A stretch of DNA of 51,183 nucleotides from Betaproteobacteria bacterium RIFCSPLOWO2_02_FULL_67_26. Its GTDB lineage: Bacteria; Pseudomonadota; Gammaproteobacteria; Burkholderiales; SG8-41. The notes beneath the pieces were generated by a model. The model had not been told where the DNA came from. It ran no database searches and saw only the letters and a program-made list of their open reading frames with translations. Shown here in pieces: positions 32,483 through 39,943 of the stretch. Where the stretch lies: positions 1 through 51,183 of the forward strand of contig MERD01000083.1 in NCBI GenBank assembly GCA_001771935.1, written 5' to 3'. Positions within the stretch are counted from its first letter, which is position 1. Each line of letters starts with the position of its first letter. Position numbers and translations under genes: made by a program.

Positions 32483-33376
32483 CTATTTCCCGTCGAGGCG
32501 CGCCCATTCCAGCACGCGCTTCGCGCGCTGGTACATGGCGTAGTCCACCAGCTTGCCATCCACCGTGATGGCCGCCGACGCCCCGGTCTTTTCCACCGCC
32601 TCGAACTCGCTGACCACGCGCCGGTAGTAGGTGGCGTCCGCTTCGGACACCGCGTAGGCCTGGCGCGCGGGCGCGATCTGCTTGGGATGAATCACCGTGC
32701 GCCCGACGTAGCCGAGGCGGGCGGACAGCGCGCAGTCCTGCGCGAAACCCGCCTCGTCGGAGAGATCGCTGAAGACGCCATCGAGCGGGGTGACGCCGGC
32801 GGCGCGGCTCTCGAGCAGGACCTTGGAGCGCGCGTAGAACAATTCGGTGCCCTCGATCGACCAGCCGCAGCCGAGGTCGGTCTGGAGATCGCCGTCACGC
32901 GCGCTGCCGATGCAGGTGGCGCTGACGCGCGGCGTGGCGCGCGCCAGCTCGTAACAACGCATCACCCCGAGCGCGGTCTCGAGCATGGGGACGATCCTGA
33001 CGGTGCCGGCGGACATGCCTTTCGCCGCTTCGAGCCGCTCGAGCATCGCCGCTGCGTCCTTCATCTCCTCAACCGCCTCCACCTTGGGCAGAAAAATCGC
33101 GTCGAGCCCCGGCCGCACCACGGCCGCAAGATCGTCGGCGAGGAGTCCGGTCGCAACGGCGTTGGTGCGAACCGTGATCACCGGGCGCGTGGCGGCGGGC
33201 AGCGCCGCCGTGCCGTCTATCGCCTGCGCCACCAGCACGCGGGCTTCCGCCTTCGCCAGGATCGCCACCGAGTCCTCGAGATCCAGGATCACGGCGCTGG
33301 CGCCGCTATCGATCGCCTTCGCCATCACGCGCGCCCTGGCTCCGGGCGCGAACAAGGCGGTTCGTATGTGCTTCAA
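32483..33376 (-). CDS. HpcH/HpaI aldolase/citrate lyase beta (CitE-like) family protein
   Basis: A 297-residue CitE-like TIM barrel: IRTALFAPGARARVMAKA, ASAVILDLEDSV with the metal-binding acidic pair, VRTNAVAT, DAIFLPKVE, IVPMLETALGVM and YVGRTVIHPKQIAPA. The last motif is strongly conserved in malyl-, citramalyl- and related acyl-CoA lyases. It would cleave a beta-hydroxyacyl-CoA to two products. The start is TTG at 33376 with GGAGGA upstream. It lies between the CoA-transferase B gene (72-base gap) and the acyl-CoA dehydrogenase gene (2-base gap). Confidence 0.92.
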   Translation of the reverse strand: MKHIRTALFAPGARARVMAKAIDSGASAVILDLEDSVAILAKAEARVLVAQAIDGTAALPAATRPVITVRTNAVATGLLADDLAAVVRPGLDAIFLPKVEAVEEMKDAAAMLERLEAAKGMSAGTVRIVPMLETALGVMRCYELARATPRVSATCIGSARDGDLQTDLGCGWSIEGTELFYARSKVLLESRAAGVTPLDGVFSDLSDEAGFAQDCALSARLGYVGRTVIHPKQIAPARQAYAVSEADATYYRRVVSEFEAVEKTGASAAITVDGKLVDYAMYQRAKRVLEWARLDGK

Positions 33377-33448
33377 AGCGGGACTCCTCCGGACGGGTGC
33401 TCCCGGGATGATAACAGCGCGGCGGGACCGGGGTGCCAGGTCGCCGGC

Positions 33449-34171
33449 TCAGGCGACTTCAGCAGCGAATTCGCCGGCCGGGTCCAGGCTGTCCAGCGCG
33501 GAACGTTCGCGCGCGGTGAGCGGCGCGGTCGGCGTCGCCCCGTTCGCGTCGAACTTGAATCCGGTGCGCCGGACGATTTCGTCGGGCGTGACCTGCGGAT
33601 TCCACGACTCGAGCGCGAGGCGGCCGTCTTCTTTCTGGAACACGGCGAGCGGGGTGACCACCGTCTGCAGGTTGCCGGCGGCGGTGACGAAATCGAGCTT
33701 TTCCACGAGCGTGCGGGTGGAATGCTCGGTGCGCCAGGTCGCGACGCGCCGCGCCGTCGGCATCATGACCGCCGCGCCGCCGCCGCCGGGCAGCCGGACC
33801 TTCGGGTTCCGCCACTCCCCGATCACCGAGACGTTGGTGCGGCCCCGGCCATCCACCTGCGCGCAGCCGAGGAACACGAGGTCGAGCCCGCCGCGCGCGC
33901 ACAGGTCATAGAAGTCCTCGTTGGCGAAGATGGCGGGGGAGCCGGCTACGATGGCCGGATCGCTGCTGGAATGCGGGACCTTGCCGGGCTCGGGCTCCAC
34001 CCCGCCCGCAACGTTGAGCCAGGTAAAGTGAAAATCGTACGCGCGCTTGGCCAGCAGGCAGGCGAGCATCGGCAGCGTGGAATTCACGCCGCTGAACGCG
34101 AGCTCGCTCGGCCGTATCTGCCGCGCGAGGTTGACGACGATGTACGAGAACGGGGTCCAGTCGTTTTTCAA
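33449..34171 (-). CDS. Class I CoA-transferase subunit B-like protein (GctB/IpdB group)
   Basis: A 240-residue beta-type subunit. It shows AFSGVNSTLPMLACLLAKR, the LDLVFLGCAQVDGRGRTNVS block and KVRLPGGGGAAVMMPTARRV, which are standard. The expected active-site Glu strand reads WLNVAGGVEPEP, with no E in the E-x-G position, so this may be a hydrolase- or lyase-like member such as IpdAB rather than a true transferase. That alignment is by eye. The start is TTG, whose TTGA overlaps the stop of the A-subunit part, with GGAGA just upstream, so coupling is likely. Confidence 0.85.
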   Translation of the reverse strand: MKNDWTPFSYIVVNLARQIRPSELAFSGVNSTLPMLACLLAKRAYDFHFTWLNVAGGVEPEPGKVPHSSSDPAIVAGSPAIFANEDFYDLCARGGLDLVFLGCAQVDGRGRTNVSVIGEWRNPKVRLPGGGGAAVMMPTARRVATWRTEHSTRTLVEKLDFVTAAGNLQTVVTPLAVFQKEDGRLALESWNPQVTPDEIVRRTGFKFDANGATPTAPLTARERSALDSLDPAGEFAAEVA

Positions 34172-34662
34172 ACTATCTCCGGAGCAGCGTTGAGATGCGC
34201 CTCAAGCGCGCCGTCTTCATCCCGCAGATAGGACTCGACCGCCGCGTAGTCGATCTCGTAATCCGGGTGCATCGAGCCTGGCCATGCTCCGCGCGGCACG
34301 ATCGCGGCGGCTTCCACCATGAAGCCCGGAACCAGCGTGAGCTCCGGCTGAGCCGCGAGCGTTGCGGTCGGTACGAGTCTTTCGGCCGTGACCAGCACGC
34401 GCTTCGCCGCGCGTGTCAGCGGGTGGTCCCAGAACGGCGAGCCCAGCACGCGCGCATTGCCGTGCTCGTCCACTGCGTTCACATGGATGACCGCCACGTC
34501 GGGCCGGATCGCGGGGATGACGTAGACCTCTTCGCCCGAGCCGTAGGGATCCTTGACCTTGCGCCAGCCGTTCAACGCGGCGAGGTCGCTGCCGTGAACG
34601 CCTCCGACCGGCTGGAAGGGGACCCCATATGCGGCTGCACGCAGCCCGGCGACGAGCGTCAT
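34168..34662 (-). CDS. Class I CoA-transferase subunit A, C-terminal part (after in-frame TGA)
   Basis: A 164-residue segment that continues, in the same frame, from the preceding 34663-34983 part after a TGA codon at 34665-34663. MTLVAGLRAAAYGVPFQPVGG, HGSDLAALNGWRKVKDPY, PAIRPDVAVIHVNAVDEHGNARVLGSPFWD and YEIDYAAVESYL are conserved A-subunit blocks. The reading frame is fully open with no decay beyond the single TGA. An ATG directly follows the TGA, so re-initiation could give a separate polypeptide. It overlaps the B-subunit TTG start by 4 bases. It may alternatively be the second half of one broken or read-through gene. Confidence 0.75.
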   Translation of the reverse strand: MTLVAGLRAAAYGVPFQPVGGVHGSDLAALNGWRKVKDPYGSGEEVYVIPAIRPDVAVIHVNAVDEHGNARVLGSPFWDHPLTRAAKRVLVTAERLVPTATLAAQPELTLVPGFMVEAAAIVPRGAWPGSMHPDYEIDYAAVESYLRDEDGALEAHLNAAPEIV

Positions 34663-34983
34663 TCAGGCGTGCTCTTCGAGCGCGGCCTCCTTGCGCTCGA
34701 TCGCTCTCCGGTACCACGGCGCCAGGCCGAAATTGCCTTCCATCGCGACGATGCCCGCGCGAACCTTCGCGACCGCGCCGGCACGGCACAGCAGGTCGAG
34801 GTCGTAGCCGGGAGAAGGCTTGATGATCTCCAGCCGGCGCCGGCGCTGGCGCGCGAGTTCCCGCACCAGCGCGAAGGCGCCGCGGTGCAGGAACACGCCG
34901 CCCAGCCCGAGCGCGCAACCGTCCGGAATGTGGGCTGCCAGTTCGGGTAAGCTCACGAGCTTGGACGGCGCGGCTTGTGGCAT
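34663..34983 (-). CDS. Class I CoA-transferase subunit A, N-terminal part (ends at in-frame TGA)
   Basis: A 106-residue segment with the A-subunit N-terminal features: KLVSLPELAAHIPDGCALGLGGVFLHRGAFALVREL, then IKPSPGYDLDLLCRAGAVAKVRAGIVAMEGN and GLAPWYRRAIERKEAALEEHA. It stops at TGA (34665-34663) while homologous sequence continues in the same frame. A full-length subunit would be about 271 residues from ATG 34983. From memory of related proteins, EEHA is usually followed by Cys, so the TGA may replace TGC/TGT. Possible readings are a nonsense mutation, a sequencing error, a split subunit or recoding. It is divergent from the RidA gene at 35021. Confidence 0.7.
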   Translation of the reverse strand: MPQAAPSKLVSLPELAAHIPDGCALGLGGVFLHRGAFALVRELARQRRRRLEIIKPSPGYDLDLLCRAGAVAKVRAGIVAMEGNFGLAPWYRRAIERKEAALEEHA

Positions 34984-35020
34984 GATTAGCTTTCGCTGGT
35001 CCACGAAAATCATAGCTGAT

Positions 35021-35500
35021 ATGGGCCTCATTGAGGGGAAGCTCGCGAACATGGGGCTGCGGCTGCCGCCGGTGCATCCCTATCCGAGCCCGAACCGCAT
35101 CCCGTGCGTGCAGGTCGGCACGATACTGTTTCTCGGCGGGCACAGCACGGCGCGGCATCCGCTGATGCTGGGCGCGAAGAACACCGGCAAGGTGGGGCTG
35201 GAAGTGACGGAGCAGGAGGCCTGCGTTGCCGCGCGCGCGGTCGCGCTGCAGATCCTCGCCTCGATCAAGGCGCTCACCGGCGACCTCGACCGCGTAAAGC
35301 GCGTGATCCGGCTGCACGGCATGGTGAACTCCGCGCCCGGCTTTGAGCGCCAGTTCGCGGTGATCGACGGGGCTTCCGACCTGTTCTACGAGCTGTGGGG
35401 TCCGGAGCGCGGCGCCCACGCCCGCTCCGCCATCGGCGTGGCCGAGCTGCCGCGCCGTTCGATATTGGAGATCGTGGGGGAGTTCGAGCTTTATCCCTGA
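35021..35500 (+). CDS. RidA/YjgF family protein (longer type)
   Basis: A 159-residue RidA-family protein: MGLIEGKLANMGLRLP, then TILFLGGHS, VALQILASIKALTGDLDRVKRVIRLHGMV and the end ARSAIGVAELPRRSILEI. Here the Arg of the deaminase site (HARSAIGV) is kept, unlike the copy at 15123. It would deal with reactive imines or belong to the catabolic route. Only 37 bases separate it from the divergent CoA operon, so the two share a compact control region. A Bug gene follows 20 bases after its stop. Confidence 0.85.
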   Translation: MGLIEGKLANMGLRLPPVHPYPSPNRIPCVQVGTILFLGGHSTARHPLMLGAKNTGKVGLEVTEQEACVAARAVALQILASIKALTGDLDRVKRVIRLHGMVNSAPGFERQFAVIDGASDLFYELWGPERGAHARSAIGVAELPRRSILEIVGEFELYP

Positions 35501-35520
35501 AACCTGGAGGAGGAAGAGCC

Positions 35521-36504
35521 ATGAACGCGATATCACGGTTGGCGTGCCTGATCCCGGTCGCGCTGTCCCTTGCCGGCGCCGCGGCGCAGGCGGTGGCGCA
35601 GGCCTATCCCGTCAAGCCCATACGCATCGTCGTGCCGTTCCCGCCAGCGAGCGGGGCGGATATCCTGGCGCGCGCGGTGGCCGCGAAGCTCACGCAACGG
35701 TCCGGCCAGCAGGTCCTGGTGGATCCGCGGCCCGGAGGCAGCGGCATCATCGCGGCGGAGGTCGTGCTCAATGCGCCGGCCGACGGCTACACGCTGATGG
35801 TGGGAACCTCGTCGACCCACGCCATCAGCCTGAGCGTGCGCCGCAAGCTCCCGTACCACCCCGTGCGCGATTTCATGCCGATCTCCAAGATCGCGGTCGT
35901 GCCGATGCTGGTGACGGTGCATCCCTCCGTGCCGGTGAAGAACGCGAAGGAGCTGATCGCCTTTGCCCGGTCGCGGCCCGGGCAGATCGCCTTTGCCACG
36001 GCCGGGATCGGCACGACCGGTCATCTTGCCGGCGAGCTGTTCAAGTCGATGGCCCGCGTGGAGTTCGTGCACGTCGCTTACCGGGGCAGCCCGCAGGCGC
36101 TGATCGAAACCGTCAGCGGCCAGGTGTCGATGGCGATTTCGCCGATCCTGACCGCGTATCCGCAGGTCGCGGCGGGCAGGTTGAGGGCGCTCGCGGTGAC
36201 CACGCCCCGGTCATCTCCCACCGCGCCCAGCGTGCCGCCGCTGGCGGAGGCGGCCGGCCTGCCGGGCTATGAGGCGACCTTGTGGTACGGGCTGTTCGCG
36301 CCGGCCGGCACGCCGCGGGATATCGTGACGCGGCTCAGCAGTGAAGTGGTGGCGATACTGGGGCTCAACGACGTGGGCGAATCGCTCAGGAAGCAGGGCG
36401 CGCAGCCGGAGGGCATGACCCCTGACGCATTCGCCGCCTACCAGAAGTCCGAGATCGCGAAGTGGGCGAAGGTGGTGAAGGAATCCGGCGTCACCGTCAA
36501 TTGA
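35521..36504 (+). CDS. Bug family tripartite tricarboxylate transporter receptor (copy 2)
   Basis: A 327-residue receptor. The signal peptide runs to about residue 27 (LACLIPVALSLAGAAAQAVA), then QAYPVKPIRIVVPFPPASGADILARAV. Later blocks are APADGYTLMVGTS, FVHVAYRGSPQALIETVSGQV and GLPGYEATLWYGLFAPAGTPRD. GGAGGAGGAA precedes ATG 35521. It follows RidA closely and precedes the adenylosuccinate-lyase-family gene by 42 bases, suggesting its ligand feeds that pathway. Confidence 0.94.
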   Translation: MNAISRLACLIPVALSLAGAAAQAVAQAYPVKPIRIVVPFPPASGADILARAVAAKLTQRSGQQVLVDPRPGGSGIIAAEVVLNAPADGYTLMVGTSSTHAISLSVRRKLPYHPVRDFMPISKIAVVPMLVTVHPSVPVKNAKELIAFARSRPGQIAFATAGIGTTGHLAGELFKSMARVEFVHVAYRGSPQALIETVSGQVSMAISPILTAYPQVAAGRLRALAVTTPRSSPTAPSVPPLAEAAGLPGYEATLWYGLFAPAGTPRDIVTRLSSEVVAILGLNDVGESLRKQGAQPEGMTPDAFAAYQKSEIAKWAKVVKESGVTVN

Positions 36505-36546
36505 TCCGCGCCAGCGGCTGGACGCGCGGATCAGGCTTAGGCAAAG

Positions 36547-37911
36547 ATGGCATCAGGAGTTTTCGACGACGCGCTGATCGGGCACCTGTGGAGCACGGAC
36601 GAGCTGCGCGCGATCTTCAGCGACCGCGGCCGGGTGCAGAAGTGGTACGACTTCGAGGCGGCGCTGGCGCTGGAGCAGGCCGGGCTGGGCATCATCCCGC
36701 GCGCGGCCGCGCAGGAAATCGCCGCCAGGGCGAAGGTCGAGAACGTGGACCTTGCCGCGATCGCCGCGGAAATCCGCCGCATCAAGCACCCGCTGGTGCC
36801 GGCGCTGAAGGCGGTCGAAAGGCTCTGCCGGGACGGGCACGGCGAATTCATCCACTTCGGGCCGACGACGCAGGACGTGCTCGACACCGGCACCGTGCTG
36901 CAGATGAAGGAAGCCCACGCGGTCTACCTGCGCGACCTGAAGGCGATCGGCGGCGCGCTTCGCGACCTGGCGGAAGCGCACAAGGCGACGCCGATGGCCG
37001 GCCGCTCCCACGGGGTGCAGGCGCTGCCGATCACCTTCGGCCACAAGGCGGCGATCTGGCTCTCCGAGATGGGGCGCAATTACGAGCGCCTGCGGAGCCT
37101 CGAGGCGCGCGTGTTCGTCGGTGGAATGGTCGGGGCGGTGGGCACGCAGGCCTCGTACGGGCCGCAGGCGTTCGAGCTCGAGCGGCGCCTCATGCGGCGC
37201 CTGGGCCTCGGGGTCGCCGACATCAACTGGCAGCCGGCGCGCGACCGGTTCGCGGAGTACGTGTGCGTGCTGGCGATCATCGGCCAGACGCTGGGGAAGA
37301 TCGCGAACGAGATCATCAACCTCGAGCACACCGAGATCGGCGAGGTGTTCGAGCCCTTCAGCGAGGGCAAGGTCGGCTCCTCCACCATGCCGCACAAGCG
37401 CAACCCGTCGAGCTGCGAGGCGGCGGTGAGCGTCTCCCGGGCCCTGCGCTACAACGCGGCGTTCATGCTGGAGTGCATGATCATCGAGCACGAGCGCGAC
37501 GGCTCGGCGTGGCGCGGGGAGTGGAAGGCGCTGCCCGAGTCCTGCCTGATGGCGGGCGGGCTGCTGGCGACGATGAAAACCGTGCTGTCCGGCCTGCACG
37601 TGGACGCCGGGCGCATGCGCAGGAACCTCGATCTCCTGGGCGGATTCCTGCTCTCGGAGCGCGTGATGTTCGCGCTCTCGGACAAGGTCGGCAAGCAGAC
37701 CGCCCACGACCTGGTGTACGAGGCGTCCATGCGCGGCATCGAGCACGGCGCCAGTTTCGAGCGGGCGCTGATGCAGGACCCGCGCGTCGCGGCGGCGCTC
37801 ACGCCCGAGGCGCTGCGCCAGGCGCTCGACCCCACGACCTACGTCGGCCTCGCCCCGCAGATCGTGGACAGGGTGCTGGCCGAGGCGAAGGCGAGCGGCT
37901 GGCTGGATTGA
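36547..37911 (+). CDS. Adenylosuccinate lyase/fumarase superfamily protein (PurB/PcaB-like)
   Basis: A 454-residue lyase. The superfamily blocks are all present: FGPTTQDVLDTG (104-115), MAGRSHGVQALP (150-161) and the signature GSSTMPHKRNP (277-287) carrying the mobile catalytic Ser. It resembles the branch that includes adenylosuccinate lyase and 3-carboxy-cis,cis-muconate cycloisomerase. In a catabolic cluster with D-hydroxyacid dehydrogenase and Bug receptors, a role in elimination from, or lactonisation of, a carboxylated intermediate is more likely than purine synthesis. It is followed 3 bases later by the dehydrogenase gene. Confidence 0.9.
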   Translation: MASGVFDDALIGHLWSTDELRAIFSDRGRVQKWYDFEAALALEQAGLGIIPRAAAQEIAARAKVENVDLAAIAAEIRRIKHPLVPALKAVERLCRDGHGEFIHFGPTTQDVLDTGTVLQMKEAHAVYLRDLKAIGGALRDLAEAHKATPMAGRSHGVQALPITFGHKAAIWLSEMGRNYERLRSLEARVFVGGMVGAVGTQASYGPQAFELERRLMRRLGLGVADINWQPARDRFAEYVCVLAIIGQTLGKIANEIINLEHTEIGEVFEPFSEGKVGSSTMPHKRNPSSCEAAVSVSRALRYNAAFMLECMIIEHERDGSAWRGEWKALPESCLMAGGLLATMKTVLSGLHVDAGRMRRNLDLLGGFLLSERVMFALSDKVGKQTAHDLVYEASMRGIEHGASFERALMQDPRVAAALTPEALRQALDPTTYVGLAPQIVDRVLAEAKASGWLD

Positions 37912-37914
37912 AAG

Positions 37915-38895
37915 ATGAAGATCTCGATCCTCGACGACTACCAGAACACCGTCCGCACGCTGCCGTCGTTCGCCAAGCTGGCCGGGCACGACGTCACCAT
38001 CTGGAACGATCACACCAAGGACGTTGACACGCTCGCCGCGCGGCTGAAGGACACCGAGGCGCTGGTGCTGATCCGCGAGCGCACGCCGATCCGCGCGCCG
38101 CTCATCGAGCGCCTGCCGAAGCTGAGGCTCATCAGCCAGAGCAGCGTCTACCCGCACATCGACGTGGACGCGTGCACGCGCCGCGGCGTCGTGCTGTGCT
38201 CGAACCTGCACCCGGGCGAGCCGTCGTACGCGACCGCGGAGCTGGCGTGGTGCCTGATCATTTCCGCGATGCGCAGCGTCCCGCAGGAGGTCGCGGCGCT
38301 GAAGGCCGGCCGGTGGCAATCCACGATCGGCGGAGCGCTGCGCCATCGCACGCTCGGCATCCTCGGCTATGGCCGCATCGGGGCGGTGCTGGCGCGTTAC
38401 GCAAAGGCGTTCGAGATGCGCGCGCTCGCCTTCGGCCGCGAGCGTTCCGCGGAGCGCGCGCGCGCCGACGGCGTCGCGGTCGCCGCGAGCAGGGAAGCGC
38501 TGTTCGAGCAATCGGACGTGCTCACGCTGCACGTGCGCTTGACCCCGGAGACGCGCGGCCTGGTCACCGCGGGAGACCTGGCGCGCATGAAGCCGACGGC
38601 GCTGATCGTGAACACCAGCCGCGCGGGCCTGATCGAGCCGGGCGCGCTCGTCGCCGCGCTCAGGCGCGGCCGCCCCGGCCTGGCGGCGGTGGACGTGTAC
38701 GAGGAGGAGCCGATGCTGGACCCGGAGCATCCGTTGCTCAAGATGAGCAACGTGGTGTGCACGCCGCACCTGGGCTACGTCGAGCGCGACGGCTACGAGC
38801 GGATCTTCGGCGCGGCCTTCGACCAGATCCTCGCCTTCATCGCGGGCAAGCCGCTCAACGTCATCAACCCCGAGGCGCTCATCGGCAGCCGTTGA
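37915..38895 (+). CDS. D-2-hydroxyacid dehydrogenase family protein (first)
   Basis: A 326-residue NAD-dependent enzyme. Features are LGILGYGRIGAVLARYAKAF (nucleotide loop), NTSRAGLIEPGAL with the substrate-binding Arg, DVYEEEPM with the catalytic Glu and TPHLGYVERDGYE with the catalytic His. It would interconvert a 2-oxo acid and a D-2-hydroxyacid. Its ATG lies three bases after the lyase stop, so co-expression is very likely. A second family member lies in the UbiD operon at 42777 and is not closely similar. Confidence 0.92.
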   Translation: MKISILDDYQNTVRTLPSFAKLAGHDVTIWNDHTKDVDTLAARLKDTEALVLIRERTPIRAPLIERLPKLRLISQSSVYPHIDVDACTRRGVVLCSNLHPGEPSYATAELAWCLIISAMRSVPQEVAALKAGRWQSTIGGALRHRTLGILGYGRIGAVLARYAKAFEMRALAFGRERSAERARADGVAVAASREALFEQSDVLTLHVRLTPETRGLVTAGDLARMKPTALIVNTSRAGLIEPGALVAALRRGRPGLAAVDVYEEEPMLDPEHPLLKMSNVVCTPHLGYVERDGYERIFGAAFDQILAFIAGKPLNVINPEALIGSR

Positions 38896-38947
38896 CGAGC
38901 GCGGGTGGTATTATTGAATTGAATAATTGCATCGAGGAGACCACACC

Positions 38948-39940
38948 ATGCAGCTCGTTCGCCATGCGTTTTGCGCGGCCATCACCGCCGCTTGCACGTT
39001 GCACTTTGCCGCGCCCGCGTTGGGGCAGACGGATCGCTATCCCTCGCGGCCCTTGCGGATGATCATTCCTTTCGCGCCGGGCGGCGCGTCGGATTTCATC
39101 GGCCGCATATTGCAGCCCAAGCTCGCGGAGGCGCTCGGGCAGCAGGTGGTCGCGGACAACCGCCCGGGGGCCTCGGGAAACATCGGGGTCGAAACCGCGG
39201 CCCGGGCGACGCCCGATGGCTATACGTTTCTGCTCGGGAACGTCAGCTCCACGGGGATCAACCCGAGCATGTTTCCGAACTTCCCGGTGCGGGTGCTGCG
39301 CGATTTGATCCCGATAACGCTGGTGGTCGATGTGCCGGGCGCGCTGGGGATACACGGCGGCCTGCCGCCGAACAACCTCAAGGAGTTCGTCGCATACGCC
39401 AAGCAACATGGCGGCAAGTTGAGCTACGGTTCCGCGGGATACGGCAGCGCCCAGCGGATGGCGTTCGAGTACTTCATGAGCAAGGCGGGCATCAAGCTCC
39501 TGCACGTCCCCTACAAGGGCGGCGCCGGAGCCTCGACGATTGCGACGATCTCGGGCGAAGTTGCCGCGACGATGGTCACCACCGCCTCCATGGTGCCGCA
39601 CGCCAGGACCGGAAAAATCAAGATCCTCGCCGTGGTCTCGAAGAAACGCGTGAACGCCCTCCCGAACATTCCGACCATGATCGAATCGGGGTACCCGGAA
39701 CTCAACCTCGGCTCCTGGCAGGGAATTTTCCTGCCCAAGGGCACGCCGCGCCCGATCGTCGACACGCTCTTCAAGACCTTCACCAAGGTGGTCCACGATC
39801 CGTGGATCGGGGAACGCTACGCGAAAGCGAGCGCCCAGCAGATCACCAGCGACTCGCCGGAGGATTTCTCGAAGTTCATGAGGGAGCAGAACGCGTTCTG
39901 GGGGAAGCTCATCAAGGATCTCGGTATCGAAACCCAATAG
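38948..39940 (+). CDS. Bug family tripartite tricarboxylate transporter receptor (copy 3)
   Basis: A 330-residue receptor with signal peptide (residues 5-27, HAFCAAITAACTLHFAAPA) and the family blocks RYPSRPLRMIIPFAPGGASDFIGR, DNRPGASGNIGVE, LLHVPYKGGAGASTIATISG and GSWQGIFLPKGTPRP. GAGGAG is placed well before ATG 38948. It is the last gene of the plus-strand run from 35021 and converges on the flavoprotein gene with 3 bases between stops. Confidence 0.94.
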   Translation: MQLVRHAFCAAITAACTLHFAAPALGQTDRYPSRPLRMIIPFAPGGASDFIGRILQPKLAEALGQQVVADNRPGASGNIGVETAARATPDGYTFLLGNVSSTGINPSMFPNFPVRVLRDLIPITLVVDVPGALGIHGGLPPNNLKEFVAYAKQHGGKLSYGSAGYGSAQRMAFEYFMSKAGIKLLHVPYKGGAGASTIATISGEVAATMVTTASMVPHARTGKIKILAVVSKKRVNALPNIPTMIESGYPELNLGSWQGIFLPKGTPRPIVDTLFKTFTKVVHDPWIGERYAKASAQQITSDSPEDFSKFMREQNAFWGKLIKDLGIETQ

Positions 39941-39943
39941 GCA

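Noticed and set aside
36553-38769. Open frame of 738 codons opposite the lyase and dehydrogenase genes
   Set aside because: A shadow of two well-supported plus-strand enzymes; its translation is Arg/His/Leu-rich without homology.
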